From Actinomycetes bacterium (GTDB lineage: Bacteria > Actinomycetota > Actinomycetes > Actinomycetales > Microbacteriaceae): DNA of 36,846 bases. Below are positions 9,058 through 18,556 of this stretch, one piece after another (position 1 is the first letter of the stretch; the number at the start of each line of letters is the position of its first letter). Where the stretch lies: NCBI GenBank assembly GCA_029777095.1, contig JAKOTS010000054.1, forward strand, positions 1 through 36,846, in the 5' to 3' direction. The position numbers were made by a program, and so were the translations under genes. Under the pieces are notes generated by a model. That model did no database searches, was not told where the DNA came from, and saw nothing but the letters and a program-made list of their open reading frames with translations.

Positions 9058-10811
9058 CAGACGGTTCCCCCCTTCGTGTCACTCGTAGTGTTCGTGGGAG
9101 TCGTTGTGGGCTTTGCCCCGCTCATGCTGGCCGAAAGCTCTGCCTGCTTTCGCTCGGCAATCGTCTGTCGACGCTCTGCCTCACCACGCGATCGTCCGGC
9201 CTTGGCGGCCTTGCCCTGTGACGCAGACGCTGCGACCGGTGTGCGGAACTGCGCACGCCCGCGGTACACCGCTCCGAGCCCCGTCGGATCGAGGCCCGAG
9301 AGCGGATGCCCGCCCCCAAAGAACTTCGTCCGTGCAAGGAGCTGCATGATCGGGTGCGTGAAGATGATGAAGATCAAGATGTCGATCACCGTCGTAAGAC
9401 CCAGGGTGAACGCAAAGCCCTTGACCGTGGCATCCGCAACGATATAAAGCACGACGGCGGCCAAGATATTGATGCTCTTGGAGATGTAGATGGTGCGCTT
9501 CGCGCGGCCCCAGCCGTCTTCGACGGCGCCTGTGATCGATTTGCCATCGCGGAGCTCATCTCGGATGCGCTCGAAATAGACGATGAATGAGTCGGCTGTG
9601 AAGCCAATCGACACGATCAAACCTGCGACACCGGCGAGCGAGAGACGGAAGCCCATGCGCCACGCGAGGATGCAAATCGCGATGTACGTCAACACGCCCA
9701 TCACGATGAGCGAGGCGATAATGACCGAGCCGAGCACGCGGTACTGGAACAGCGCGTAGATGCAGACGAGCGCGAGACCGACAAGACCCGTGATCAGGCC
9801 GATCTGCAGCTGCTGCGACCCGAGGGTCGCCGAGATGGTGTCGGAGCTGACGACCTTGAAACTCAGAGGCAGCGCACCGTACTTCAGCTGATCGGCGAGG
9901 ACTTTGGCCGACTCCTGGGTGAACGACCCCGAGATCGAGGGCTTGCCGTCGAGGATGAGCCCGTTCATTGACGGCGCCGAGAGCACGCGACCGTCGAGCA
10001 CGAATGCGAACTGGTCGAGTGGCGGTTGGGCACCGTAGAGGCGCTGGCTGATCTTGCCGAACGTCGACGTGCCCGCGCTGTCGAACGCGAGGTTCACGCT
10101 CCAACGGTTCGTCTTCTGGTCGAGACCGAAGGTGGCGTCGGTGATCGACGAGCCCTCCATCTCGACGGGGCCGAGGATGTACTTTCCGGTGCCATCTTGG
10201 TCACATGTGATCAGCGGCTGGTCGTGCGGCTCGCTGGCCGGATCATTGGTTGGGTCTGCACAATCGAACGCGAGGTACTTGGCCTCGAGCGCCGGCGTGA
10301 TCCATGCAACGTCGCTGGCATTGCTCGGAGCGGTCGACGGCTCTGCAACGAGCGTCGGGTCGGGCTGCGGGTACGGCGTCGCGTTGCCGTCTTCGCCGAT
10401 GAAGGTGTTCGAGACCTGACCAGACACGAAGAGCACCGGACGCAACTGCAACTGCGCGCTGGCTTCGATGCGGTTGCGGGTGTCTTCGTCGGCGGCACCG
10501 GGAATCTGCACGACGATGTTGCGGCCGCCCTCAGTCGTGATGTCGGTCTCACCGACACCCGAGGCATCCACTCGCTGACGAATAATCGTCGCCGCTTGAT
10601 TGAGCTGCTCTTGCGAGATTTGCTCGCCGTCGGTCGTTTGTGCCTCGAGCACAATCTGCGTGCCGCCCTGGAGGTCGAGCGCGAGCGCGGGCGCCCACGA
10701 ACTGGCCCCGACGGCAACACCGATGGCATTAATGCCAAACAGCGCCCCAGTAATGATGCCGAGGCTGAGCAGGGCACGCCAGGCGTGTTTGACAGGAGTG
10801 GAGGTCGCCAC
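9057..10811 (-). CDS. secD: Protein translocase subunit SecD
   Basis: SecD is the larger half of the SecDF export motor. The 584-residue product has a helix near residues 12-32, the family motif ALDLQGGTQIVLEA at about 43-56, the large exposed P1 region (VNLAFDSAGTSTFGKIS near 240) and a block of membrane helices at about 330-500 with GFTADSFIVYFERIRDE. The stretch at about residues 130-210, rich in Asp, Pro and Ser, is a variable insertion common in actinobacterial SecD. The charged C-terminal tail (from about 510) is long and lacks a known domain. It lies 55 bp downstream of yajC, within one probable transcription unit. Confidence 0.97.
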   Translation of the reverse strand: MATSTPVKHAWRALLSLGIITGALFGINAIGVAVGASSWAPALALDLQGGTQIVLEAQTTDGEQISQEQLNQAATIIRQRVDASGVGETDITTEGGRNIVVQIPGAADEDTRNRIEASAQLQLRPVLFVSGQVSNTFIGEDGNATPYPQPDPTLVAEPSTAPSNASDVAWITPALEAKYLAFDCADPTNDPASEPHDQPLITCDQDGTGKYILGPVEMEGSSITDATFGLDQKTNRWSVNLAFDSAGTSTFGKISQRLYGAQPPLDQFAFVLDGRVLSAPSMNGLILDGKPSISGSFTQESAKVLADQLKYGALPLSFKVVSSDTISATLGSQQLQIGLITGLVGLALVCIYALFQYRVLGSVIIASLIVMGVLTYIAICILAWRMGFRLSLAGVAGLIVSIGFTADSFIVYFERIRDELRDGKSITGAVEDGWGRAKRTIYISKSINILAAVVLYIVADATVKGFAFTLGLTTVIDILIFIIFTHPIMQLLARTKFFGGGHPLSGLDPTGLGAVYRGRAQFRTPVAASASQGKAAKAGRSRGEAERRQTIAERKQAELSASMSGAKPTTTPTNTTSDTKGGTV

Positions 10812-10866
10812 AGAGTCCGCTTTCTAAGCCGCCCGGTGCGATCGCTCCCGGGCGTGAGGGGTCAGA

Positions 10867-11253
10867 TCAGTCGTCGGACTTCTTGTTTTCGCGGTCGATC
10901 ACGTCGTTGAGAGGATCGATCGACTCGATGGCGGGAGCATCGCTCGACGTCGTCGAGGGCTCTTCGGCCTCGAGCGGCGAAACGACACGGAGAATCGCCT
11001 GGCTGTGCGTGCGCACAACGACACCCGGTGCCAGCTCGATGAGCGCGGGCTCGTCGAGGTTGTCGGGGTCGTAGGCCACGATGTGACCGTAGAGGCCACC
11101 CTGCAGCAGCACCTCGGCGCCAGGCACCGTGTTGCGACGCATCGTCTCCTGCTCAGCCTTCTGCTTCGTCATGCGCTTGCGCTGGTTGTAGAACATGAAG
11201 ACGAGGAGCAGTGCGAGAACGATCAAAAGACCGTACTGTGCGAAGAAATCCAT
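10867..11253 (-). CDS. yajC: Preprotein translocase accessory subunit YajC
   Basis: YajC is a small membrane protein that co-purifies with SecDF. The 128-residue product has one N-terminal helix (YGLLIVLALLLVFMFYNQRK, about residues 7-26), then the conserved basic region and the core motif VPGAEVLLQGGLYGHIVAYD. An acidic Ser/Thr-rich tail after residue 95 is variable in the family. Order yajC-secD-secF on the same strand supports the call. Confidence 0.94.
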   Translation of the reverse strand: MDFFAQYGLLIVLALLLVFMFYNQRKRMTKQKAEQETMRRNTVPGAEVLLQGGLYGHIVAYDPDNLDEPALIELAPGVVVRTHSQAILRVVSPLEAEEPSTTSSDAPAIESIDPLNDVIDRENKKSDD

Positions 11254-11341
11254 GCGGTGTGATGCCTTTCAGAGGTGCGCACTACGGCGCCGGCCGACGT
11301 GCGAAACGCCGGAGAACTGTTGACCAAGAGGCCTGCAAAAA

Positions 11342-12388
11342 TTATAGGTCATGCAACTTCGCTGCGTGGTCTGGACTCACGACTCCCAGGTGATCGTATG
11401 CAAGCGCCGTTGCGATACGGCCCCGCGGGGTGCGGCCCATGAAGCCGATCCGTACCAGGTAGGGCTCGACCACGCTCTCGATCGTTTCGGGTTCTTCACC
11501 CACGGTCACCGCGAGGGTGTTGAGCCCGACTGGCCCGCCACGGAAGCGGTGAATGAGGGCATCGAGCACCGCCCGGTCGAGCCGATCGAGGCCGATCGCA
11601 TCGACGTCATAGAGCTCGAGTGCGGCGTGCACAGCTTCGGGGGTGCCGCCGGTGTCGTGCACCAGCATGTAGTCGCGCACTCGACGCAGAAGCCGGTTGG
11701 CGATGCGAGGTGTGCCGCGCGAGCGGCGAGCAATTTCGGCGCGGCCCTCACCCGGAATCTCGATCCCGAGCATTGACGCCGAACGTTCGACGACGCGTTC
11801 GAGCTCGCTCGGATCGTAAAACTCAAGATGGGCGGTGAACCCGAATCGGTCGCGCAGCGGGTTGGGCAGCAGACCCGAGCGGGTGGTTGCGCCGACGAGC
11901 GTGAACGGCGAGAGCTCGAGCGCCACGCTGGTCGCGCCCGCCCCCTTGCCGACCATGATGTCGATGCGGAAGTCCTCCATCGCGAGGTACAGCATCTCTT
12001 CGGCCGAACGCGCCATGCGGTGCACCTCGTCGATGAAGAGCACCTCGCCCGGCGTGAGACTCGACAACAGTGCCGCAAGGTCGCCGGCGTGCTGGATCGC
12101 CGGTCCGCTTGAAAGGCGCAACGCCCGGCCGCTCTCGTGCGCAACGATCATCGCGAGCGTGGTCTTACCGAGCCCTGGGGGGCCCGAAAGCAGGATGTGA
12201 TCCGGCGCACGCCCCTGCATGTGCGCGGCATCCAGCAGCAATTGTAGTTGCCCGCGCACCTTGCGCTGGCCGACGAACTCAGAAAGTGACTGCGGTCTGA
12301 GCGCGCCCTCGATCGCGAGCTCGGTGTCGCCCTGGGGATTTGGGTCGCTCACATCATCGAAGTCATTGGTATATGCCTCGTCGCTCAT
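11342..12388 (-). CDS. ruvB: Holliday junction branch-migration ATPase RuvB
   Basis: RuvB forms hexameric rings that drive branch migration of four-way junctions together with RuvA. The 348-residue protein has Walker [10 protein letters not shown] at residues 69-77, Walker B LFIDEVHR at 117-124, sensor 1 VGATTRSG near 163, the arginine finger region PLRDRFG, and a C-terminal winged helix ending in [20 protein letters not shown]. The N-terminal 25 residues are an acidic extension usual in actinobacteria. The ATG overlaps the ruvA stop by four bases, so translation is coupled. An 88-bp gap separates it from yajC. Confidence 0.97.
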   Translation of the reverse strand: MSDEAYTNDFDDVSDPNPQGDTELAIEGALRPQSLSEFVGQRKVRGQLQLLLDAAHMQGRAPDHILLSGPPGLGKTTLAMIVAHESGRALRLSSGPAIQHAGDLAALLSSLTPGEVLFIDEVHRMARSAEEMLYLAMEDFRIDIMVGKGAGATSVALELSPFTLVGATTRSGLLPNPLRDRFGFTAHLEFYDPSELERVVERSASMLGIEIPGEGRAEIARRSRGTPRIANRLLRRVRDYMLVHDTGGTPEAVHAALELYDVDAIGLDRLDRAVLDALIHRFRGGPVGLNTLAVTVGEEPETIESVVEPYLVRIGFMGRTPRGRIATALAYDHLGVVSPDHAAKLHDL

Positions 12389-13002
12389 ATGCGCGCTCCG
12401 CCCGGCCGAGCGGGCCCGAGAGTCGCGAGCGTGAGCCGCAGCATTGCCGACACAGACGCAAGATCAGCATCGGATGCCTCAGCCGAAGCGGTGGCGATCG
12501 CATCGACGGCGGTGCGCTCGGCCCAGCCGAGGCCGACCAGCGCGGCCGTGACGGCGTCGGTCATCGAGGGCGGGGCCGTGGCGATGCTCGCGGCGCCGAC
12601 GGGCGCGATGACCTTGCCCGTGAGCGACAAGATGATGAGCTTGGCGGTTTTCGGACCTATGCCGGAGACCGGACGGAACGGCTTCTCGTCTTCGTTCGCC
12701 ACGGCCGCGGCCAGTTGATCGACCCCGAGCACCGAGAGCACGCCGAGCGCAGACTTGGGACCCACTCCCGACACGCCGAGGAGCAATGAAAATGCCGCGA
12801 GCTCGTCGCGCGTCGCGAACCCGAAGAGCGTGAGCGCGTCTTCGCGAACCACAAGCCACGTGTGCACGTGCACCTCGTCGCCGACGCGGGTAGCTTGGCT
12901 GAGGGTCGCCGGCACCGCGACTGCGAAGCCGACTCCCCCAACCTCGACGATCAGTGCCCCGGGCTCAACATGCACGGCAGAGCCACGAAGCGACGAAATC
13001 AT
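12385..13002 (-). CDS. ruvA: Holliday junction DNA-binding protein RuvA
   Basis: RuvA binds the open four-way junction as a tetramer and loads RuvB. The 205-residue product starts with the typical [20 protein letters not shown], which opens the OB-fold domain (1-63). Two helix-hairpin-helix motifs follow ([20 protein letters not shown] at about 77-96 and [19 protein letters not shown] at about 113-131). The C-terminal RuvB-contact domain ([17 protein letters not shown]) closes the protein. Start ATG at 13002 lies 31 bp after ruvC. Length and order are normal for ruvCAB. Confidence 0.97.
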   Translation of the reverse strand: MISSLRGSAVHVEPGALIVEVGGVGFAVAVPATLSQATRVGDEVHVHTWLVVREDALTLFGFATRDELAAFSLLLGVSGVGPKSALGVLSVLGVDQLAAAVANEDEKPFRPVSGIGPKTAKLIILSLTGKVIAPVGAASIATAPPSMTDAVTAALVGLGWAERTAVDAIATASAEASDADLASVSAMLRLTLATLGPARPGGARI

Positions 13003-13033
13003 TTGGCCAGCCTATGCGAGGCCCCAGACATCG

Positions 13034-13687
13034 TTAGGGTGCCACGCGCAGGGATGCCGGGCGGCGGGCAGATTGCACAGAACGCGGGGGCCCTGCAGCA
13101 CGTTCGGCTTCGCGCCAGGCCTTCATCGCGGGCGTCTCACCGCTACCCATCGCACCCGCCGCGCCCGTCCCGTTCGCGACCGCCGGCACCGCCGGCGCGC
13201 CGCGCCATGCATGGCACAACGCGAGCGCCAGGGCGTCCGCAGCGTCGGCAGGTTTTGGGATCTCGCTCAGCCGGAGGATGCGTGCAACCATCGCCTGCAC
13301 CTGTTTCTTGTCGGCGCCGCCATGCCCGGTAATCGCCGCCTTCACCTCGGTGGGCGTGTGCAGTGCCGCGGGCAGGCCGAATTCGGCACCCACGAGGAGC
13401 GCGATGCCGCTCGCCTGCGCAGTCCCGATCACGGTGCTCGCATTGTGCTGTGCAAAGACTCTCTCGACCGCGAGCACGTGGGGTGAGAACGTCTCGACGG
13501 CGGCGCGGATACCGGCAGCCACCGTCAAAAGCCGTTGTTCGAGTGGGAGCTCGGGTGCAGAACGGATCACCCCGACATGCACGAGACTGGCGGACCGGTT
13601 GGGTGCGACATCCACAATCCCCACGCCGCAACGAGTCAAGCCGGGATCGATCCCGATGACCCGTAACACTGCACCTCGCGCAACCAT
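13034..13687 (-). CDS. ruvC: Holliday junction resolvase RuvC
   Basis: RuvC is the nuclease that cuts Holliday junctions symmetrically. The motifs carrying the acidic active site are present: GIDPGLTRCG (Asp near residue 13), AVERVFAQHN (Glu near 74), and PADAADALALALCHA near 150 with two aspartates. The C-terminal 50 residues are a Pro/Ala/Gly-rich extension. Two starts compete. ATG at 13687 has TAGCCT six bases upstream and no ribosome site, as for leaderless mRNA. GTG at 13669 gives the canonical MLRVIGIDPG start and has a weak CGAGG. I list the longer form. It opens the ruvC-ruvA-ruvB series. Confidence 0.95.
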   Translation of the reverse strand: MVARGAVLRVIGIDPGLTRCGVGIVDVAPNRSASLVHVGVIRSAPELPLEQRLLTVAAGIRAAVETFSPHVLAVERVFAQHNASTVIGTAQASGIALLVGAEFGLPAALHTPTEVKAAITGHGGADKKQVQAMVARILRLSEIPKPADAADALALALCHAWRGAPAVPAVANGTGAAGAMGSGETPAMKAWREAERAAGPPRSVQSARRPASLRVAP

Positions 13688-13693
13688 GTCGAC

Positions 13694-13699
13694 AGGCTA
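13694..13699 (-). promoter_or_regulatory. -10 box of ruvC, leaderless type
   Basis: TAGCCT (aggcta on plus) precedes the ATG at 13687 by six bases. Same hexamer and same spacing as at rarA. Likely drives ruvCAB, with no clear -35 box. Confidence 0.45.
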
Positions 13700-13936
13700 A
13701 CCCAGGTTGGAACACACCCGGTCACGACACGTTCTCGGTCGCGTCCAAGCCGTGCGCTAGCGTCACTCGCAACTCACCAGGCTGGCAAACGACCAGTCCG
13801 CTGCTGGCCTGTCAAGTGAGCGCTACTTTTTGCGACACGGACCATCCGTGCTGCGTCTAGTGCGCGATCTGGATGGGGTATCCGGAGTTTTGGGGACAAC
13901 CAATGTCAGTAAGAATTTCCCAAAGATCGAGGAACC

Positions 13937-16453
13937 TTGTATCAAATAACTCGTGTCCAGGCTCGTGCCGCTGCCCGCTCCGCTCTGCGAAAGCGATGGA
14001 AACGTGCGCTCGCGTCGGTGGCCGCAACGGCAATGATTGCCGCCTCCCTCATCGCCGGCGGTGCGGCACCCGCAATGGCGGGTACTGCAGACTCTTCGCA
14101 GGCTTCGGCGCGGTTTCTCTCTGGAACGCTGATCACAAGTGACGGGTTGTTGGATGCGCTCGCAGCGCTTGCCGGTGTGACGGCGGTGAACGCGGGGAGC
14201 CCCACCGCGGACACGCAAACTGACAGCCTCCACCTCGCGGCGGCGCTTGGCGTGCTGCAAGTGAACTTGCCTGGCGGTGTGAGCCTGCCTCTGTCTCAGT
14301 TCTTAAAGCTCGGGGCCGTGAACCAGTACGCGCAGGCTTCGGACAACGGCCTCTCGCGCGCCGGCAGTGGTGCTGTGAGCGACTCGGGCATCGTTGACCT
14401 CGGCGGGGCCCAAGGGTTCCCGGCAGATGCGCACGTTGATCTGATCGGGCTTCTCGGAAATCCCGCCAACGGGGTGCTCGACGAAGCGACAGTTTCGCTC
14501 GGAGCGGTGACGGGTGTCGCGGCGCTCGATGCAAGCCAGGCTGGTCCGCCGGCCGCCACTTGCACCGACCTTTCAGCCCCCGGGCACTGCCGCGGCTACA
14601 ACGTTGCAACCGCAACCATGAACCTCTCCACACCACTGGTCGGCACGATGGTGTCGTCGGTCAACACCAGCCTCGATGGTGTGAGCACCACGGTAAACGG
14701 GCTGTCCTCGACGCTCCTTACGTCGATCACCGGCGTTGTCAACGACGTTCTGGGCGCACTTTCTGGTGGCAGCAACGACATCGCCGTCACAATCAACGCA
14801 GACCTGCGCAACGCATTGTCCACTGTGCTTTCGGCTGATATTTCAAACGGCGGGGTCACCCTCAGCTTGGCCAACGGCACGATCGATGTCGACCTCGCCA
14901 CAGTGATCGGCGGGCTGAGCAATCGCACGCCGAATACTCCTCTGCTCAGTGCAGACGTTGTGAACGCCGTGGTGACCAATCTCAACGCGATTCTTCAGAC
15001 GCTGCAGACCAACATCAATTCGGAGCTGTCGACCGCGCTCCGAGCCGTCTCCGTGACGATCAGCGGTGGGATTTGCATGCCCGCGCTGGGATGCAACGGG
15101 CCGCTCGGCGGGAAACTCTCCCTCGCATACAACGGCACTCTGGGTGATTTGGCTGCTGGCAGTGCCACCATCGTTCCCTCTGGGACCGGCGCAGTTCCCG
15201 CGCTCCTTGCCCCCGTGACCGCCTTGCTGCTCTCGACATTGCAGAACACGCTCGCTGGCGTCGTCAATCCGGTACTGAACTCTTCGCTGAGCACCGTCGC
15301 AACCACGACGACAACAGCAGTCACGACGCTTACCGCCGCGCTCAACCCCGTCTTGGTGCGGATTGGCACGGTTATTGGAATCAACCTGAACGTGCAAGAG
15401 TCCGGCGCGACCGCCGGCACATTCCGGGAGGTCGCGGCACGGGTGTCGCTCCTCAGCGGCGCCGGCGCAACGGTAGATCTCGGCCGCGCCGAGGTTGGCC
15501 CCAACGTGGTGTTCATCGCACCGGCAATCACCGGCATGAATCCGACTCACGGGCCCGAGGCTGGTGGCACCGTCGTAACGATCACGGGCACCGACTTCGC
15601 TGCCGGAAGCACCGTCTCAGTTGATGGCGGTGCAGCAATCACCCCCGACTCGATCGCAACGGACGGACTGTCGCTCACGTTCACCACACCCGCCCACGCA
15701 CCCGGAGCAGTCCCGGTCACCGTGACAACCACCGCCGGCACCAGCGCACCGAACACCTTCACGTTCGACGCAGCGACAGCCACCGCACTGGCAATCACCG
15801 GAATGAGCCCCACCAACGGACCCGAGACTGGTGGCACGGTCGTCACCATCACCGGCACCGGGTTCGCTACCGGAAGCACCGTCTCGGTTGATGGTGGTGC
15901 AGCAATCACCCCGGACTCGATCGCGACCGACGGGCTTTCGCTCACGTTCACCACACCCGCTCACGCACCCGGAGCCGTGCCCGTCACGGTCACAACCACG
16001 GCTGGCACCAGCGCACCGAGCACCTTCACGTTCGACGCCGTGTCGGGTGGAACCAAGATTGACGAGGTGACTCCCGACACTGGTCCTACAACCGGTGGCA
16101 CGACCGTGACGATTATCGGCAGCTGCTTCACCGGAGCTACCGGTGTCTTCTTCGGGACCACGGCAGCCACTAGCTTCACGGTCATCAGCGACACGGAAAT
16201 TCGGGCGGTCTCGCCCGCTGGCACGGGTATCGTCGACATCACGGTCGTCGGCTCCGCCACCTGCGGCGACGCCACCCTCGACGACGGATTCACGTATGTG
16301 ATCACCCCCGCGCCGGTTTCCCCGTCGCGACCGGGCACGGGCGCACTGCCCGCCACAGGTGTCGACGTCGCACCCGGTGCATGGACGGCGTTCGGGCTAC
16401 TCTTGGCAGGCCTCGCGCTCATGGGCTTGCGCCGTCGCCGCCGCACGACCTAA
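13937..16453 (+). CDS. LPXTG cell-wall-anchored choice-of-anchor G-type protein with TIG repeats
   Basis: The 838-residue exported surface protein begins with a basic region and a hydrophobic signal peptide (about residues 20-48, AAPAMAG at the cleavage site). The central part (50-525, starting ASARFLSGTLI, rich in Thr, Ser, Val and Asn) resembles actinobacterial choice-of-anchor G proteins. Three Ig-like IPT/TIG domains follow at about 531-617, 620-703 and 708-790; the first two are near-identical copies. The C-terminus is a sortase signal: LPATG at 804-808, a hydrophobic helix and RRRRR. A TTG start at 13937 fits GAGGA at 13929-13933, though spacing is tight. It reads opposite to its neighbours and interrupts yebC-ruvC. 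Function is probably adhesion or cell-surface structure; this is inference. Confidence 0.85.
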   Translation: MYQITRVQARAAARSALRKRWKRALASVAATAMIAASLIAGGAAPAMAGTADSSQASARFLSGTLITSDGLLDALAALAGVTAVNAGSPTADTQTDSLHLAAALGVLQVNLPGGVSLPLSQFLKLGAVNQYAQASDNGLSRAGSGAVSDSGIVDLGGAQGFPADAHVDLIGLLGNPANGVLDEATVSLGAVTGVAALDASQAGPPAATCTDLSAPGHCRGYNVATATMNLSTPLVGTMVSSVNTSLDGVSTTVNGLSSTLLTSITGVVNDVLGALSGGSNDIAVTINADLRNALSTVLSADISNGGVTLSLANGTIDVDLATVIGGLSNRTPNTPLLSADVVNAVVTNLNAILQTLQTNINSELSTALRAVSVTISGGICMPALGCNGPLGGKLSLAYNGTLGDLAAGSATIVPSGTGAVPALLAPVTALLLSTLQNTLAGVVNPVLNSSLSTVATTTTTAVTTLTAALNPVLVRIGTVIGINLNVQESGATAGTFREVAARVSLLSGAGATVDLGRAEVGPNVVFIAPAITGMNPTHGPEAGGTVVTITGTDFAAGSTVSVDGGAAITPDSIATDGLSLTFTTPAHAPGAVPVTVTTTAGTSAPNTFTFDAATATALAITGMSPTNGPETGGTVVTITGTGFATGSTVSVDGGAAITPDSIATDGLSLTFTTPAHAPGAVPVTVTTTAGTSAPSTFTFDAVSGGTKIDEVTPDTGPTTGGTTVTIIGSCFTGATGVFFGTTAATSFTVISDTEIRAVSPAGTGIVDITVVGSATCGDATLDDGFTYVITPAPVSPSRPGTGALPATGVDVAPGAWTAFGLLLAGLALMGLRRRRRTT
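15527..16037 (+). repeat. Near-identical tandem TIG-domain repeats, period 267 bp
   Basis: Copies start at 15527 and 15794 (atcaccggcatgaatccgac versus atcaccggaatgagccccac) and encode the same block (VVTITGTxFA, then STVSVDGGAAITPDSIATDG) with only scattered, mostly silent changes. The period is 89 codons, so unequal recombination would add or remove whole domains in frame. Confidence 0.9.
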
Positions 16454-16492
16454 ACGCGGCGGATCGAAGGATCCGGCAAGGACACAATAAAA

Positions 16493-16555
16493 CGTGCCCT
16501 GTGTGGCCGGTGGGAAGTGCTCATTAGAGCATCACCACCGGCCACACAGGGCACG
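16493..16555. terminator. Long nested-hairpin terminator between convergent genes
   Basis: A perfect 21-bp stem (16493-16513 with 16535-16555, cgtgccctgtgtggccggtg start) encloses a 21-base loop that itself contains a 5-bp stem, tgctc/gagca, around atta. On the minus strand it is followed by GTTTTATT, so it is a strong terminator for yebC. On the plus strand the T tract is weak (tttgggt), but it lies 40 bp after the surface protein gene. A smaller cggatc/gatccg hairpin sits at 16460-16475. Confidence 0.85.
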
Positions 16556-16566
16556 CTGAGTTTGGG

Positions 16567-17331
16567 TCAGGCGTCGGCCGCTTCGAGCTCCGCCTGCACC
16601 TCGGGGGTGAGATCGAAGTTCGAGTAGATGTTCTGCACGTCGTCACTGTCTTCAAGCGCGTCGATCAGGTGGAACACCTTGCGGGCGGTGGCTGCGTCGA
16701 CCTCAACTTTGAGGGTCGGCACGAATTCGGCATCCGCTGATTCATAGTCGATGCCCGCTTCCTGCAGCGCGGTACGCACCTTCACCATGTCGCTCGGGTC
16801 GGTGATGACCTCAAAGTCGGTTCCACCGTGAGGCTGCACTTCTTCGGCGCCGGCCTCGAGCACGGCCATCATCACGTCGTCTTCGGTCGTGTTCTCGCCG
16901 CTGACCACGATGACGCCCTTGCGGTGGAAGTTGTACGCCACGCTGCCGGGGTCGGCCATCGTGCCGCCGTTACGGCTCATGGTCGTGCGGACCTCTGCCG
17001 CGGCGCGGTTCTTGTTGTCGGTGAGGCACTCGATCAGCAACGCGACACCGTTCGGGCCGTAGCCTTCGTACATGATCGTCGTGTACTCGATCGACTCACC
17101 GGTGAGCCCGGCGCCGCGCTTGACGGCGCGGTCAATGTTCTCGTTGGGGACCGAGGTCTTCTTCGCCTTCTGAATGGCGTCGACCAACGTCGGGTTTCCT
17201 GAGAGATCAGCACCGCCCAGCTTTGCCGCAACTTCAATATTCTTGATGAGCTTGGCGAACGACTTCGCACGACGGGAATCGAGGATTGCCTTCTTGTGCT
17301 TGGTCGTTGCCCACTTGGAGTGTCCAGACAT
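16567..17331 (-). CDS. yebC: YebC/PmpR-family protein (TACO1-like)
   Basis: Members are annotated as transcriptional regulators, and more recent work on the family points to relief of ribosome stalling at proline stretches. The 254-residue protein opens with the diagnostic [20 protein letters not shown] and continues with [14 protein letters not shown] and [19 protein letters not shown], ending in an acidic tail. An upstream in-frame extension exists, but it overlaps the DUF1697 gene and is Arg/Ser-rich, so it is not used. The ATG at 17331 has no ribosome site; TAAACT lies seven bases upstream, so a leaderless mRNA is likely in addition to read-through from upstream. Confidence 0.96.
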   Translation of the reverse strand: MSGHSKWATTKHKKAILDSRRAKSFAKLIKNIEVAAKLGGADLSGNPTLVDAIQKAKKTSVPNENIDRAVKRGAGLTGESIEYTTIMYEGYGPNGVALLIECLTDNKNRAAAEVRTTMSRNGGTMADPGSVAYNFHRKGVIVVSGENTTEDDVMMAVLEAGAEEVQPHGGTDFEVITDPSDMVKVRTALQEAGIDYESADAEFVPTLKVEVDAATARKVFHLIDALEDSDDVQNIYSNFDLTPEVQAELEAADA

Positions 17332-17338
17332 GAACACG

Positions 17339-17344
17339 AGTTTA
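17339..17344 (-). promoter_or_regulatory. -10 box of yebC, leaderless type
   Basis: TAAACT (agttta on plus), overlapping the stop codon of the DUF1697 gene, lies seven bases before the yebC ATG. It fits TANNNT and could explain the missing ribosome binding site. Confidence 0.4.
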
Positions 17345-17899
17345 GCGGCTCGTGGCGGCCAACACCTTTTCAAGCGTCCGCAGATTTCTGCTGGTGGTGC
17401 GCGCCTTGTATTGCGCCTTGGCGAGGAGCTTCGCGAACGGCGTCGTGGTGCTCGACCCTTTCGCCGGGTTCCAATAGAGCGCACCGTCGCCGAGGCGCAC
17501 CGGATCAAGAACCGGGTTCATGGATGCCGCAGCCTCCGCCAGCTCGGCAAGCACGAGGTCGTCGGAGCCGAAGATCACCATCGGCTGCCGCTCGGCAATG
17601 TCGGCGTCGAAGGGAAACCCGCGGGCCGCGGCATCCACCTGCGCCCGTGTCTGCAACACGATCCACGCGGCGTAGCCGAACTCTTCGCCGAGCGCGCGCT
17701 CGATCTCTGCTTTCAGCGCCGCTTCAGGTTTGAAGGCCCCATCGTCAGCGCGCGCGGCGCTGAAAACCACGTTGCCGCTCGCGAGCACTGTGCGCACGTC
17801 ATCGAAACCCAGCGCAATGAACACGTCGCGCAGCGGCACGCTCTTCACCGTGATGCCGCCGACGTTTACGCCACGGAGAAGTGCTACCCAGATCGTCAC
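17342..17899 (-). CDS. DUF1697 domain-containing protein
   Basis: The 185-residue protein has the family pattern from the first residues: [12 protein letters not shown] (4-15), [20 protein letters not shown] (23-42), NVVFSA, and later [19 protein letters not shown]. Near the C-terminus [20 protein letters not shown] matches the conserved TxRNxxTLxKL end of the family. Length is as usual. The start is GTG at 17899. The domain has no established function. It separates pdxT from yebC here, with 10 bp to yebC and about 60 bp to pdxT, and may be cotranscribed with both. Confidence 0.85.
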   Translation of the reverse strand: MTIWVALLRGVNVGGITVKSVPLRDVFIALGFDDVRTVLASGNVVFSAARADDGAFKPEAALKAEIERALGEEFGYAAWIVLQTRAQVDAAARGFPFDADIAERQPMVIFGSDDLVLAELAEAAASMNPVLDPVRLGDGALYWNPAKGSSTTTPFAKLLAKAQYKARTTSRNLRTLEKVLAATSR

Positions 17900-17959
17900 A
17901 TCTCAAGTGTGCACCCTCCCTCCGACAGCGGGCTTGCAGCACCGGCTTGGCGGTACCGG

Positions 17960-18556
17960 TCAGGCGACCGCCCGCACACGTGCAAGGAATCGTTCGTGCA
18001 GGCGGGTCTCACCCGAGACTTCGGGGTGGAACGACGTGCCCATGAGGTTGCCCTGTTCGACACCCACGATCCGGCCGTCGTCGAGCGTCAGAAATGCTGT
18101 CGCTGCCGGCCCAACCTCAGACACGATCGGCGCGCGGATGAAGGCCGCATGAAGCGGCGCCCCGCCCAGCACCGAGGCGTCAATCGTCGTTTCGAACGAC
18201 TCGGCCTGCGCGCCAAACGCGTTCCGCTGCACCGTAACGTCGAGGCCGCCGATGGTCTGCTGACCAGGGGCCGCGCCCTCGATGCGATCCGCGAGCATGA
18301 TGAGCCCGGCGCACGTGCCATAGACCGGCATGCCGGTGGCGATCCGCTCACGGAGGGGATGCAGCATCCCGAACATTCTTGTGAGCTTGTCGATCACGCT
18401 CGACTCGCCGCCCGGAATCACCAGCCCGTCGACCCGGGCAAGCTCGGCGGGATGTCGCACCAACACGACATCCGCGCCGAGCAGGGAGAGCATGTGGGCA
18501 TGCTCACGCACGTCGCCCTGGTAGGCGAGGACTCCGACCTGCGGGCTACCAGCCAC
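17960..18556 (-). CDS. pdxT: Pyridoxal 5'-phosphate synthase glutaminase subunit PdxT
   Basis: PdxT hydrolyses glutamine and passes ammonia to PdxS. The 198-residue class I glutaminase shows [13 protein letters not shown] near the N-terminus, PGGESSVI (about 48-55), the nucleophile in [10 protein letters not shown] (Cys near 81) and the catalytic His/Glu pair in [10 protein letters not shown] near 172-181. The GTG at 18556 lies inside the end of pdxS and overlaps it by 11 bases, so translation is coupled. A longer in-frame extension upstream is only a shadow of pdxS. Confidence 0.95.
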   Translation of the reverse strand: MAGSPQVGVLAYQGDVREHAHMLSLLGADVVLVRHPAELARVDGLVIPGGESSVIDKLTRMFGMLHPLRERIATGMPVYGTCAGLIMLADRIEGAAPGQQTIGGLDVTVQRNAFGAQAESFETTIDASVLGGAPLHAAFIRAPIVSEVGPAATAFLTLDDGRIVGVEQGNLMGTSFHPEVSGETRLHERFLARVRAVA

